DNA from: Rhytidiadelphus loreus | Lineage: Eukaryota; Streptophyta; Bryopsida; Hypnales; Hylocomiaceae | Direction: 5' to 3' | Assembly (NCBI GenBank): GCA_947034895.1 | Contig: OX344762.1 | Span: forward strand, 34,080,760-34,144,759 | DNA: 64,000 nt | Part shown: positions 34,441-47,621 of the stretch, in pieces | Layout: the number at the start of each line of letters is the position of its first letter | How positions within the stretch are numbered: position 1 is the stretch's first letter | Position numbers and translations under genes: made by a program | The notes under the pieces: generated by a model | Seen by the model: the letters and a program-made list of their open reading frames with translations, nothing else | Told to the model about the DNA's origin: nothing | Database searches by the model: none

Positions 34441-36611
34441 ACAAAATGAATGAACTCTGAATATGCTCCTCTAGCGGCTTATTCCACGCCGTCACTCATC
34501 AATTGCTCCATTCCAGTTGCTCCATTCATTTGTTCCATGCGCTCATGCATGCACAGATTGTGTGTGAATAGATTTGACTTTGCGCTTGTCTTATCGAGTT
34601 CTTTCGCTTCGTCACGGAAAGACGGCGGAAGGACGCCATGTATCTCACCTTGGGTTTCGCCCTCCACTGTCTTTCTGTTGCCGAACCTCTTCACCTTGTT
34701 AGTATGTCCTTGGATACCATTGCTGATCTTTGATCAATTGTTGTATCAAAATAAATCCATAATCTTTACCGCTGGAACTTAATTCACGTACGGGCTTCAA
34801 TTCTTACTTGCAATAAACTTCGATCTGTTCACTGGCAAATAATTGCGCTGTTTGAATTGAATCATCGATGGTTGTGGATTCCGAGTTTTAGATTGCTGAC
34901 AGAGTGGTCGATCGAACAATGCTGCATGTCTAATAGAATTGAAGCTTGTGATTTGGATTGGTGTTTTGAAATATATATTTCTAACCCTCGTACTGCGCGC
35001 GGATCGGGGTCGTCAGGAGTGGCTGGTTACGGCTGTTGTGGCAAATTTAGCAAGCGGGAGCCAATTCAGGTTGCCTAGAACTCAATAGGAATAAATCCGT
35101 TATTGGTATCTGCACTGATTTCTCGTTCCACCAAATTGCTGATCTTGTTTTCTCTCCTTCAGTTCGTGCTCACAAGGTTTGGCTTCTTGGCAGGACTCAC
35201 ACCAATGCCGTGGAAGATGTGAATGCTACAAGTTGTGTTGTGTTGTGTTGTGTCATTCTTTCCCCATTGAAATACATTTCAACATACAGTAACAAATAAT
35301 AGAAAAAAAGAAGGAGAAATGGAAATAATATTATGATTGCCAAACTTAGAGGAAACTAGTGTGCCATGTGCCATTGCCACAACCAAAATAAAAGATATAG
35401 TGATTTTCTAATTCATAAAAACTTTGAAATTGAATATCTTTTCTACCATGAGATGGATTGTCACAAAACAAAGCTTGTGCACCCCTCCTTGTAGAAAGCT
35501 TTCCAACGATACCAAGAATGCAACTAGGGGACGCATGGTCTAGGAATAACAAACAAAGCAAAACAAAACAAACAAACAATCTGACTAACTTAAGGTCTGG
35601 ATAATGTGTTCAATGCAAGTTTCTACATTTGCCTTTCAAAGCACAGATTAATCAAAACTTTTATTTCAAGAGACATAATCACACTTTCTATATGGAGTTG
35701 TGTCTCAAAATAATTAAATTTGTGATACTCCTACAGTTCCCCATGAAAAACTATGGATTTATTTTGAGGCAGAGGAAGCAAAATGTAAGAGTATCTTAAC
35801 TCTCCAATCTTGGGTGTAAAGGGGGGAGATGAAGTTGGGATTTAATAGGAACCCCATTGTGGCCATAACAATGGAATATTGTAGGGGTGTTCAACAAATT
35901 GACACCTAAGCAGGCCATCTATTAGAATTCAAATTTCTCTTGAGCAAGTCTCCTTTTTAGCAAATCTATTCTTGGTTAATATTTTGACTTGTTGTGATTG
36001 GTCATGTTGTTATATTTATGTTTTCATGCATGGATTGATATATTTGTGTTTTCAACTTGGAGCGCATATTTGGGAGGTTATAATGGCGGGATTTGTTGCA
36101 TGTGCCTTAAAAAAGCCCCTTCTATAGTCCAACTAAGATCATTTGACATATTGATCAATTTCTTTAGGCTCCCATAACAATGCTCTAAGAGAAGATTCCA
36201 TCAAATTAAATTGCAATTATATACTAAATGATCCATCTAAACTTAGTCAAGATTAGAGGGTGACTTGTATGTCCTAAGTTGTTGCCACAATCAATAAATA
36301 AATGAATAATGGATTGATTATGCTTAATATTATTATGCAAATAATGGAGTTCCTTTCAATAAATGGTTAGAGGCATAGCATTCAATTGTTGTCAAATTCA
36401 CAACTAGAGAGCCAAGAAGCTACACGTATTTCAACTTTTGATATTGTTCACCAAAAACACTCCATATGCATGGATTAACTGTCCCTTCAAAAACACTACC
36501 GGTAGACACCACATTTCAAAAAGGTTGGGTGGGTTCAAAATATTAAAATTATAAAATCACCAGCCAAAAATGTCAACAATGTATAGATAGAGATAAATGA
36601 ATCCATTGATA
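34441..36611. other. AT-rich intergenic DNA, nothing recognised
   Basis: No gene or paired terminal repeat was seen. A GTTGT microsatellite (about 35236-35255) and short A-rich simple repeats near 35553-35577 are present. Confidence 0.45.
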
Positions 36612-37540
36612 TTAACCCCTAAAGGACTAAGGCCTTTTTCTGCCAAAAAACACTCAAAACTGCCATATCTATAGCAAGGAGTGAAAAAAAATTGAAAATT
36701 GTTTCTTTTCCATATCTAACCGTAAGATCTTACACCTAAATAGTATGAGAGTGTGTGGAAAAAATTTCAGAATTTTTGACCGCTCAGATTGCAAGATATC
36801 TGCGTTTAAAGTGGAAATCATAAGTTTTTCAGCACATTGCGGGACTAGATTTTTTGACTTTGAACATTTTTAACTTAAAATTTTTGCACTACAGAGTTTT
36901 GAGCTTTAAATCTTTATAGTGGAGAATTAAGTTGAGGATCTAGGTAAAAAAAGAAAATTAAAAAAAAACTAATTATCATTCTTAAAATAATTGTTAAGTA
37001 GAAGTAGGTATGAGATAGAAGGAAAATCTAAAATATTCATATATTTTAGATGGAATTAAAATGCACTAATCCCAATGGTGAGATTGTTCTAGCAAGTAAA
37101 TCAGACCATGCAAAAAAAAAAATTTGAAAAATTTGAAAAATTTCATTCAAAAATGAATCTTATAAGTTATTTTTTTCAAGAAGATGCTATAACTGCCCGA
37201 AAAACAAGAATGTCCATAACTTTCTCATAACATATCCAAATGAAATGAATCAAAGCTTTTCAGATAGAAAAAAATATAATCTATGAGAAAAAAATTAATT
37301 AATTTTTTTATCCATTTTTTTGGGCTGCCCGGACTGCCCGTCGTCCCCTTGTTTGAGCTTATTTGGTCATAACTATTGTTTCCGGGCACCGATTGTGAAA
37401 AAAATTATATTCTCACGAAGCTAATCAGAATTTCTACCTCCAAAAAAAGTTTCAAAAAATTAGGAAAAAATTTCAGCCCGTAGGTACCTGCCCGAAAACG
37501 CATTTGTCCCCCGAAGGGACAATGGTCCTTTAGGGGTTAA
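36612..37540. mobile_element. TTAA-flanked piggyBac-like element, best-preserved copy
   Basis: TTAA-CCCCTAAAGGACTAAGG at the left and GGTCCTTTAGGGG-TTAA at the right: the twelve terminal bases, CCCCTAAAGGAC, form a perfect inverted repeat and both TTAA are intact. The first ~240 bases recur at 43619-43858. About 920 bp, AT-rich, with no transposase. Confidence 0.85.
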
Positions 37541-40500
37541 TATAAGGATACCAATAATTATGGCTATTTACACAAATACTAATATTATTCCATATCATTT
37601 GAAACACCCAAACTTTGAATCATGGTATAAATGAATACTTGAGACATGCTTGAGAATATCAATCATTATGCAAATGCGTATGTGTAAATCACGATATACA
37701 TTGACCAAACCTAACTCTCTTTATCTTGCACGTGTCTCTCATCACTATCTCCACAAACACATGATTGCTTGCTTTGGATTAACAATTTTATGAAAGTAAT
37801 ATAGAAACTCATGGACTTTCTACATCTATTGGTAGATGGAAAAATTCCACCCACCGATTCACACAAGCATAACATTATTAACCAATGTTGAGTCCCTTTT
37901 GCTCCGTGGGAGCCCTTAGCGTTGCAACTTCCTAGCCAACCAATGAGTGATTCTTTGTAAATTCAATCAACTTCACTAACTTTAAGGGATCTTGGGAGGG
38001 ATTATCCCAATCTCCAAGGGACAATGATTTAGACTAGTTAACCATGTTATGGGCATTGCCATAGCGTCAACATGTTATCTACCAGTACAATTTTTTTTTT
38101 ATACAAGACTACAATTATAACATAATCCCTCAAATTGGCCCTCCAAACAAGCTCTTTGCAATTGCTCCAAGATGTAGCACATGACTTTGTTGTAACTTAT
38201 ATTACTTGTGCGAGAACCGGAGCAACCAAATTCCTCCCACTATCCCACGTACTTTAGAGTGGCGGCTCTAACTTCCATTGGAATTCTTTGCTCCCTTGTT
38301 TACAAAATTTATAAAATTCAATTTGTTGCTTCCCAGTGAGGCTCCCCCCAATTTAAGCTTTTTTTTTTTTTAACTTAGCCCCACTGCCCCCCCAAAACTG
38401 GAAAAATCCAAAGCTAACTCCAAAAAACTCAAAATATCACAAACCTCAATGTAGCTTAGTTTTGTACGAGAGAGTTCCGTGATGAGGATTCCAGGGTACA
38501 AAAAATCACAGCACCCCCAACGAATAGGATCTTGCGGTCCTTTGACAGACTGTCTGACTGTTCGCATTCCAGGGCTTTGGGTTACACAAACAAAACAAAA
38601 CAGCCTAAAGCATTCCCTCTTGGAGATTGGGATAATCTTTCCCTGGATTCCTGGGAGTGAGTTAGGCTAAGTTTAATCTGCAGCAGAGAGTCGTTGGTTG
38701 GTTGGGAAGTTGCAATGCTCATAGTTCCTTGCTTTCTCGAGGAGCAAATCGAAGGGACTCCTCTCCCTCGTCCCCAAAAAAGAAGAAGAAGAAGAAGAAG
38801 TTGGTTAATGATGTTATGTACCATTGAGAAAATTGAAGGGGAATAAAATAAAAATCTATTTGTGTGTTGATCCATTCATTATTCATATGTATTTTTCATT
38901 TAGAAAACTATTTAGGGTTAGTAACGTCACCTAAAATTTGTGTAGGAGGTGTTTCGACGATTCCATCCACTTTTTGGGTCTTTCAATTAGTGTGTAGGGA
39001 GTCAATACCAAAATCTGGTAAGGTTGAAGTTTGGATGCAATCTTTGTTTCTCGGCACCATAGGTTGGTTCATTGGGTAAGTGAATTGGTTGCTAAAGCAA
39101 CCTTCAAACTGGACTGTTTTTCTAGGTTATTGATTCTCCTTTTGCTAAGGTTATCGAATCTTGTAGTTCGATTTGATATTTTGTTTTTTGTGATTTTTAT
39201 AGCACTAGTGTAAAAGACACCTACAACTATGCAAGAGTTCCCTTGCTAATTGTGTAGTTTTAGACACCTTTTCTACTAGTGCTATAAAAATCACAAAAAA
39301 CACTCAAGATTTTAGAAAAACTTAGACAAAAATAAATCATTAGGTAGCTTGCGGGCTTATCCATCCCATCATCTATTCGTACATGCCTAGGAATAGACCA
39401 CTTCTAGTAAGTGTTGATTAATCTAGTGTGCAATAGCTCCAATTCTTTTTCACTTGGACAAATAACATAAGAATTTGCTTTCTATTGTGGAGTGGTTGAT
39501 TTTGTATATAGTGACCTTGTGTAGCTAATTTGACTAGGATCCACGTTGCATTAAATGTTGATAGGGGTTTCTTAGCAGTTGAAGCCCACAATGGAACTTT
39601 TAACTTTTAGTATTATCCAACCAACAAAACTTCTTTGTTGTAGTTTTTTTCATCCAAGTTCATCCTTTGATAATTTATGTGTGGCAGACAAAGTACACGA
39701 TTGCTAGGGTTCTCCCAAAGATTATCTTTAATAGGATTTTTGTGGCACTTTAAATCAAATGTTGTAGAGGACTTGGTGACAAGGGCGGCAAGGTGTGCTC
39801 TTAGCAACTCTTTAGCAAATCTTCAACAACTCTTTGGCATCGTGACATTGCACTTTCTGAGAGTATCTCCAACCATCCATTCTTGCATCACTTGTGAATT
39901 GTAAGTTGAGCATGATAAAAAATAAGACAAATTATTCTCGTAAAACTGATTTCCATAGATGTGGTTCATTTAATTAAATGCCACTTATTCACTTGTATAT
40001 AACTCCATGTTAGCTACTCGTCTTCTAACTTCATCTACAATACAAACAACAAAACATCAAAGCAAGCAACAATTGGATGTAATTATTTGGTGTGTCTTTC
40101 TATGACCTTGGCAAAATTAGTGGATTTGGCAAGCTACAAACTCAAGAAAGACACAGGTTTGGAAGAATTTTGGGAGCAAATCTATTGCTGCGAGGGTACA
40201 ATTTCTCTCACAAAAATCACTTCCTTGTCATTTCACCACTTGAGATGTTGTAAAAGATGGGGACATTTCATTGTGTGGTTTAGAATGGACCTACCCACAC
40301 TTAGGCTTCCTAATTAAATCCTTTGAAAAAATACAAAAAATTAATTTCTTGCCTAAAAAGCTTGATTCCACCTGGAAGTGATTTCTCTTGGACTTCTCAA
40401 TCTCTGCAAAAATGCATTAGGTGCCAAGCAGAAATTTCTCCAAGGTATAATTTAGGACTCGGATTAGTTTGGTAGTAACTTACGAGTAAGGTAACTACAT

Positions 40501-40776
40501 CTAAAATCGCACACTTCCTAAAATTGCACACTAGAGATTCTTGCCTAAAATGTACTCCCATTATTCATGAGACTCTATGATTGCTTCTAGAAACACCTAT
40601 TTTCAGCACTTTAAAAATTCATAGTTTATTCATACGGTGTCCAAAAAATGCATTCTAAGAGAATCCAGAATCCCCTTTTCACTATCAACATGACTGCACA
40701 GAAAAAAAATTCTAATATAATAATGGGAACCATCAATGCTGAATTGCTTATTTGTGTGATTTTAGGTGTAGTTACC
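37541..40776. other. AT-rich intergenic DNA with small repeats
   Basis: No gene was seen. A hairpin element at 39184-39300 is listed separately. (AAG)n lies at about 38782-38800. A dispersed repeat covers roughly 40490-40690, including TTCATACGGTGTCC, which recurs near 21985 and, more diverged and inverted, near 41740. Confidence 0.45.
39184..39300. repeat. Hairpin element with CACTAGT core ends
   Basis: TTTTTTGTGATTTTTATAGC and GCTATAAAAATCACAAAAAA are perfect inverted ends. The pairing continues through ACTAGT and an imperfect ACACCT / AGGTGT block to a short loop. It is probably a MITE or a folded remnant of one. No duplication was identified. Confidence 0.7.
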
Positions 40777-40779
40777 TTA

Positions 40780-40909
40780 GAGCATCCCCACAGCAACACG
40801 GGGAAGCCACACTCTAAACATTTTGAGCCTTTGATTTTCTTTGTCAGAAGACAATCAAAGGCTCAAAATGTTTACAGAGTCGCGTCCCCGTGTTGCTGTG
40901 GGGCTGCTC
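40780..40909. mobile_element. TTA-flanked MITE (GAGCATCCCCACAGC ends)
   Basis: The 130-bp element starts GAGCATCCCCACAGCAACAC and ends with its inverse, GTGTTGCTGTGGGGCTGCTC. TTA flanks it on both sides (40777-40779, 40910-40912), as in PIF/Harbinger elements. Nearly all of it pairs into one hairpin with a loop near CTTTGTCAGA. No coding capacity. Confidence 0.85.
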
Positions 40910-40912
40910 TTA

Positions 40913-42089
40913 GTAGGCATGTTTGTCCAGGTACACAACTCCTCAGACTGGAATCAGATCGGCACTGTCCTTCCTGAGCGCCCATCATCGTAGGGAGATC
41001 CTCTTGGTCCCATTTTACTGTTATCTACAGCCAATGAGAATATGCCACGTACCCTTCTGTCTCCTTGCCCCCCCTTAATTATAGGAACTTCCATCAGCTC
41101 CACTCTGTAGGAGGATTTGTACGATGCCACTCTTTCATCATTCTTTTCAAAATTTTAATCTTAGGAGGACAAGGACCCTATGATCAAGGTAAGTGACCGA
41201 AAATACTCTGATTATTGAACCAATAGGTGCATTCTTTGTTTCTACATAGTTAACAATGAAGTCATCCATTGGAATTTTCAGGTCCGGAACGTCCTTATAC
41301 ATGGCTAAAATGGACCTCTGGTGGCAGATTTACATGACACCCAATGAGTTTGCATCATAGAATGTGGTACTGTAGGAATAGTGTTGGAGGTTGATCCAAA
41401 ATCGGCCCAATTGCAAGTTGTGAATTCTAGTTCTCAATTCAATTTTGCAATGTTGCATCCTGATGTAAGGTAATTGCACCTAAATGTGTCTAGATAAGCA
41501 ATTTAGCATGGGGCCCATTATTACATTGAAAAAACATTAGTAGAAACATGGCCCACATAGATTAGGGAAACGAATAGGAGAAGAACTACTAGTAGTCAAA
41601 TTCGTCATGTGGGTCTTCTTGTGAGTCATTTCCCTAGTCTATGAGGACCATGTTTCTACTAGTGAAAGTTTTGGTGGGGTCTTGTGTTGGTAGTCAAAAA
41701 AGGGATTCTAGATTCTCTTAGAATGCATTTTTGTACATTGTGTGAATAAACTATGAGTTTTCAAAGTGCTGAAAATAAATATGCCCACATGTGACCCTAT
41801 AGATTCTCATAAATAGTGGGCGTGCATGGGTGGTTATAGAAAGGGTTCTCAAATTAGAAGTTGTTACCTTGTTTTTATGAAAACTCTATAAGAGTTTGCA
41901 TTATCACAATTCAATGTAGAATTGGGGTTGAACACATTGGAATTGGATTGAAAAGTCATGATTCTATGAATGCAAAGAACAACACCATGAAGATTTTATA
42001 AATGGCAAGAGTCTCATTGTAGGATGAATATATACATTATTTATTTTGGCATAACCAGTGAAAATCATCCATTAGGTCCATCAAGTCTT
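40913..42089. other. Intergenic DNA with a CACTA-type MITE and an inverted dispersed repeat
   Basis: No gene was seen. The region 41695-41780 is an inverted copy of the dispersed repeat at 40600-40690. A TTAA-CCCCTAAGTGC end lies at 42090. Confidence 0.4.
41535..41664. mobile_element. CACTA-type MITE (130 bp)
   Basis: Left end CATTAGTAGAAACATGG, right end the inverse of CACTAGTAGAAACATGG, with AAA on both sides (41532-41534, 41665-41667). The inner arms (TAGATTAGGGAAACG / CATTTCCCTAGTCTA) also pair. The left terminus has one C-to-T change from CACTA. Confidence 0.8.
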
Positions 42090-42459
42090 TTAACCCCTAA
42101 GTGCATTTGGAGCTAGAAAGTGACTCTTGGATGATTTCAGATGCAAAATTTTGAATGGAGGCACTTCAAGAAAAACAGTGTATAAATGACTGCAAAGAAT
42201 GATTGCATAGGAGTCATTGTGGACAAAAATGACTGCACTGTGATTTTGGCCCCTGGAGTCATAGTGGACTAGTCATTTTTATAAATGATTGTCATAGTAT
42301 TATCACCATCCATTGTGAGCTTGGATGGGGTTTTGGATGAAACTTCAAAAGTGGTAAAGAAAAAAGAAGTTTAAGGAAATGACTCCTATGTTGCCACGTG
42401 GCCAGTCATTTTGAAGTCATCCCGTAGTCACAAATGACCCCTTTTTTTAATCCTTTTCT

Positions 42460-42800
42460 GAAATCTAGGATTATATTTTGAAATCTAGGAAATTTGAATA
42501 TTATTTTTTGAAATCTAGGATTATATTTTGAAATCTAGGATTATATTTTGAAATCTAGGATTATATTTTGAAATCTAGGATTATATTTTGAAATCTAGAA
42601 AATGTGAATATTTTTCTTCTGAAATCTAAGATTGTATTCTAAAATCTAGGAAATGTGAATATTATTTTTTTAAATCTAGGATTATATTCTGAAATCTAGG
42701 AAATTTAAATATTTTTCTTCTAAAATATAGGAGTGTATTCTAAAATATAGGAAATGTGATTATTATTTTCTAAAATCTAGGATTATTTTCTAAATTTTAG
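42460..42800. repeat. Tandem array, unit 20 bp (GAAATCTAGGATTATATTTT)
   Basis: Four or more perfect units lie at about 42510-42598. Diverged units continue on both sides, some replaced by GAAATTTGAATATTATTTTT. The word AAATCTAGG is the inverse of the CCTAGATTT units in the core of CACTA element B, so the arrays may share an origin. Confidence 0.85.
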
Positions 42801-42889
42801 GAAATGTAAATATTATTTTTTAATATCTAAAAAATTTGAAGATTATTTTCAAGTTCTGGTGAAATGTACAAAATGAGTACACCATATAC

Positions 42890-43095
42890 AAATACATGAT
42901 TCATACACCATATACAAATACATGATTCATACACCATATACAAATACATGATTCATACATCATATACATGATTCATACACCATATACAAATACATGATTC
43001 ATACATCATATACATGATTCATACACCATATACAAATACATGATTCATACATCATATACATGATTCATACACCATATACAAATACATGATATACA
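42890..43095. repeat. Compound tandem array, units 26 and 20 bp
   Basis: Units CATACACCATATACAAATAC+ATGATT (26 bp) alternate with the shorter CATACATCATATACATGATT (20 bp), giving a higher-order repeat of about 46 bp in the second half. It lies inside the CACTA element. Confidence 0.9.
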
Positions 43096-43618
43096 ATACA
43101 CTATATTTCGCATATGTGTCAAATGGATTTTCAAGCCATTTAGTGTGTGAATACAAAGAGTTCAAATAATAAGCCTTTTATACAAATGGGGTGGTAGGAG
43201 GCAAGACAAACCATGTGGGATTTGTAAAATGTTGATGCAATAGTAGAGTAGTGACACGGAAGTTATTATGTAGTTACCTTAGAGTAAATTGTAGTCAAAA
43301 TATAATCACATAGTTTACTCACTTTTGACTATGGCCTTCACAATGGAATTGATTAAGTCCAAATTGGAAGTTTAACAATGTTGTGAACAAAAACCAATGG
43401 ATGAAACATAGACATTGTGAAAGTTATCAACCTAGTTCTATAAAAATTAGAACCAAAAATTGTTTTTCTATCTCTTAGAGGTGCTAAATGTCATCTAAAT
43501 TTTAGTTTTTGGCCTTTGAATTGTCAATCTAACTTTATTTTTTTAGTTTGTTTTGAAAAAAGAATTAGTAAACAGAGAAATAAATCAAAGAAAAATAAGT
43601 CTCCAAGAGTGCATCTTT

Positions 43619-43858
43619 TTAACCCCTACAGGAGCAAGGCCTTTTTTCTACCAAATAAACACTGAAAACTGTCATTTCTGTAGCAAAGAGTAAAAAAGAA
43701 TTTAAAATGTTTTTCTTTGACATCTAACCATAGGATCTTACACCCAACTAGTATTTAAAAGTGTGGAAAAAATTTCAGAATTTTTGACCACATAGATTGC
43801 AAGATATTTGCATTTAAAGTGGAAAAAATAAGTTTTTCAGCACATTGCGGGACTAGAT
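43619..43858. mobile_element. Truncated TTAA-family element nested in the CACTA element
   Basis: TTAA-CCCCTACAGGAGCAAGGCC opens a ~240-bp segment that aligns with the left part of the element at 36612, through CAGCACATTGCGGGACTAGA. Homology then stops abruptly and no right end is seen, so it is truncated. Confidence 0.8.
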
Positions 43859-44071
43859 AAAGACAGCATGTTCCGGATGTAAAAATGTGGATGAAGACTC
43901 TCTGCCGCTAAGTCGTCATTCTGTAGTCGCAAATGTGACTCTGAATTGACTCTAACGATGACAACCCCAAACCCTTGGGTGCAATTAGAGAACACGAGTC
44001 ATATTCAAGTCGTTCCGGACAAGCAATCATTCTTTTATGGTTACATTTACCCCCATTTCCTTGTAGTGAGG

Positions 44072-45256
44072 ACCGAGATTTTTCATCCAATATTTTTTTA
44101 GAGTTCTTTGAATGTGTCTCCAATAGATGACTGTAGCAATTACCTTAAAGAGGTATTGTTGACCTTTCTACATAAGAAGATGCTAAGAGAATAGATGAAA
44201 AAGTTATTCATTTAGTGTATTTTGGCAATTTGTACATCCTTGGCTCTTGATATGATATTTCAAACATTAAAATGACCTTTTTGAATTTGAGATTAACTAA
44301 TGAAATTAAGCTTACTTAGTCTTGTTTCAAGTCCAATTTGATTTTTTGTAAAATAACTAAAATTGCATATTTTATTGCAATTTGAACTTTGGACCTACAA
44401 TTACAATGTAATGATTTCTTGATTATGGAATGAGATAAAATTTTACATTACACCATGATGTTCTAAGCTACTATCTCCTATAATTACAAAATCACGTGGT
44501 TTGGTGTCCTCCTCCTCTCCAAGAAAATCCCCCACCATTGATTACAAGAAAATTAAATAAACGACCACTTCCTCTATCGTCAATCTAAATAGAAATAGAA
44601 AGCAAGTTGGTTGTCTCCTTCCCTCACTAATAAGGACATTAGGGTTTGATGCAATCAGCCCCATTCACTCTTGAAAAATCAAGAACCGTTAGATCTCATT
44701 TTGTTTAAAATACCCCTCTCGTCCCCTTCCCTCCTCCCTGACACCATTGATCTTGAAAATTAAGATATGTGGATATAGATATGGGATTAGGGTACAATAC
44801 ATAGATGGATACAGATACATATAAGAAATATGGATACAAAATACATGAAGTGCAACATATCCCATATTGTTTGGAACTATGAAGTGTGCCCTCAAATTCA
44901 AATAGGAAGAGGGGGTGGGGGACAATAAAAACAAAATTTAATCACAAAATAGGAGATGGGGGAAGTAATAAATATTTCAAAAAAATTTAATTACAAAAAT
45001 TAGGGAATGAGTGAGGTAATAAATATATATTTTTTAAAAGTTTTAATCACAAAAATTGGGGAGAGGGTTAATAATTTTAATTTTAATTTTCTTTTTTAAT
45101 GGAGGTCTTTTGAGTGGATAGAAGGGGGGGGGGGGGGTATTATGTGAAATGCACCTCTGCTTCACTATCCACTCAAAAGACAAACACAGTCTTATGGATG
45201 GTGTAAATCTCAGATTTTTTGAGCATTTTTTAATTTTTGATATGAATCTCTTCAAC
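44072..45256. other. AT-rich intergenic DNA, nothing recognised
   Basis: No gene or paired terminal repeat was seen. A poly-G run of about 15 bases lies at 45124-45138, and AT-rich low-complexity sequence is common. Confidence 0.45.
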
Positions 45257-46157
45257 TTAACCCTAGAGCGCTCCAACGTCCATTTTCTGGACAATGAACA
45301 GATTTAGATGCTTGTTTCTGTCTCATTCCTGCTTGGATGAAAGTCATCCTAATTTTTGGTGATACTTTATCAAGTTGTTGTCCTATTCCATCGGTTGGAT
45401 TTGGTGTTACTAGAATATATACATTTCTAAAATTACAAATGTGGAAGTATGTCAAGTGGTCAATTTGCATTGACTTTAGTTCAAAACTAGATGTGCAAAA
45501 ATGAGGTCAAAGATGTAAAGATAAAAAAATATTCAAAAAAATCACCATATGAAGAGAACCTTATTTCAAATCCATTCCAATAAGTTTTACTCAAAAAATG
45601 ATAATATTTTACTTGTAATTGAATTTAGAAGGAATTCTGAAATTTTCTTTTCAAAATTTATAGAAAAAGATTGGTGATAGCATTAGTAGATCTAACCGTA
45701 TGGATAGAATTTAAAAATCAAAATCTACAACTTTCATTTGTATACCAATTCCAAAATATTCTTCCAAATTGTAGCTTATAATGGTTTTTCCCAAATCGTC
45801 AATTTTGGAGATGCATTACATGTGATTTGGCTCTTGGGGAGGGCTACGAGTTCTCAACTCGCCCCCCCCCCCCCCCCGAGAACCGCCGATATCCGTTGTT
45901 CCCGGCCTGTTCTGACCTGGCCGAGAGATGGCTAGGTCAGATTTTTCGAAAAAAATAAAATAAAATAAAATATTTTTAACTTTGTTTCTCAGTTTAAGGA
46001 CTTTAAAATTTTATTTTTTTTTATTTTTTTTTTTCAAAAAAAAAAAATCTGACAGCGGCGTTCTTTTATTGCCGGGGGAACAACGCTGAGAACGACCCTG
46101 AAACAGCCCTTAAAATCCTGAAATCTCTTTTAATGAATCCAAATGTTTAGGGGTTAA
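45257..46157. mobile_element. Probable diverged TTAA-family element
   Basis: Left TTAA-CCCTAGAGCGCTCC and right AAATGTTTAGGGG-TTAA are only partly inverted, so the pairing of ends is uncertain. The interior contains a poly-C run (45863-45878). A segment near 45930-46140 is shared with 22700-22900: an AT-rich core flanked by inverted GGTCAGATTTTT / AAAAATCTGAC. It may be a nested insertion. Confidence 0.4.
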
Positions 46158-46350
46158 TCTTCATAAATTCTTCATAATTTTATATTTTCATTAAAAAATT
46201 TGAAAATTTTAGGACATGTAGAATCCATATGATTTCATCTATGAAAAAAATTTAAATTAAAAGTTTCATTCTTATTTAGTGAAAAAATAGAGTGTATAAA
46301 GCAAAGAATATTGCAATTGAGTATGTGGTTTTGGAAACATTGTTTAGGGA

Positions 46351-46555
46351 TTAACCTTGAAAGGACGCCACCTTGATGATAGGTACTAAAGTTAATATGA
46401 TTCAATTTTTGGATCAACATGTGCATTCTCTTCTCTATAGAAATAGAGAAAGCCATTCATGCAGTGTCATTTTAGAGTTAAACCCTAAAACACCACAAGG
46501 CCACCAAGTGGCTTATGCAACACATTTTTTTGCTCCCCAATCCTTTAGGAGTTAA
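46351..46555. mobile_element. Small TTAA-family element (~200 bp)
   Basis: TTAA-CCTTGAAAGGAC at the left and ATCCTTTAGGAG-TTAA at the right match the terminal pattern of the family with some mismatches. The interior is short and non-coding. Confidence 0.55.
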
Positions 46556-46743
46556 AGTAATAGGTCCATAAATCGACCATTTAAGAGTTGGAACTGATTT
46601 TGGGGGAGGTGAAACTTCTTGAAATTAATTTTTCAGTAAATTATCCTTGAAAGACAAGTGGAATTGGCATCTAACCCAAGTTGTTTCATATGTTTTGGAG
46701 CTTACTGGAATTAGTTATGAATTTTTGAAGTTCAAATGCAGAG

Positions 46744-46856
46744 GGCTCTAAAATCGTCCACTTCTTGAAATGTACAATATTTGTACATTGCTAATACCAT
46801 GAAAAAGAAACATGTACAAATATTGTACATTTTAGGAGGTGGGTGATTTTAGAGCC
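46744..46856. mobile_element. Hairpin MITE (GGCTCTAAAATC ends)
   Basis: GGCTCTAAAATCGTCCACTT at the left pairs with the inverse at the right (...GGTGATTTTAGAGCC). A perfect inner block, ATGTACAATATTTGTACAT / its inverse, follows. About 113 bp. No certain duplication. Confidence 0.75.
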
Positions 46857-47621
46857 TGAGCGCTTTATGGATCTGTTACCATAAGTTCATTGTTTTGGAA
46901 AATGTGTGCCAGAGGTTTTGCCTCTACCATCTGCAAATCTTGCCTTCTAACTTACGCCGCATCAACTGAGGGCATCTGCAATGCAGCCTCAATATATGGC
47001 CCAATATCGGTAAAACTAACTCTTGAGCGGTAAATAATTAAAACTTAAAAATTGTCTCATTGGAAACACATTGGAAAGAATTTGGAAAAGGTACAAAAAA
47101 AATTCAAAATTAGACATTGGACAAGTAACTTAAAAACAAGGTAAAAATCTGAAATTTTATAGAGGTCTTGGCAAATTACGGTTGCCAATGCAAAATATGG
47201 CCATTGACCCTCTAGAATGGCCATGGTGGATTCCATTTATCTAAGGTTAAAAAAAAATCCCAGTTTCATACATTGTCTAAGGGTATTGTCCTCGCTTGCC
47301 TATCTTTGTGTCTTGACATCCTTGCTTTTGAGTGTTTTTTGAGATAATGAAGGCCTTCATGTTTTACAGGTTGATTACCCCTCATTGCATTGGATACTAT
47401 GCTCATGTGTACATCAATGTCTGGTTGGCATTCTATTCATTGGTACTAGGATTACATCATAGATATAGATCACTCACTTTTGATTTAAGATTGTAAGCCA
47501 AATTCAACAATATTTAACTTGTGTCCTCATGGTAAGAATTGAAACATTCTTTCAATGGAGATACATTAGATATCAACTCAAATAATAAGTTGCTTAAGGC
47601 TATTCCACTAACAATATCAAA
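46857..47621. other. Intergenic DNA, nothing recognised
   Basis: No gene was seen. Small inverted matches (GCATCTGCAATGCAGCC near 46972) may be MITE ends, but no partner was located. Confidence 0.4.

Larger units (their letters stand above)
42162..44068. mobile_element. Non-autonomous CACTA element of 1.9 kb with satellite-like core
   Basis: It begins CACTTCAAGAAAAACAGTG and ends with the inverse of CACTACAAGGAAATGGGGG. A 3-bp duplication AGG flanks it (42159-42161, 44069-44071). AATGACTGCA / AGTCATTNT words recur near the left end, as in the small CACTA MITE at 21502. The core holds two tandem arrays (listed separately) and a fragment of the TTAA element (43619-43858). No transposase is present. 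Confidence 0.8.

Noticed and set aside
42460..43095. CRISPR-like repeat array
   Set aside because: The units are contiguous tandem repeats without unique spacers, in a eukaryotic nuclear context.
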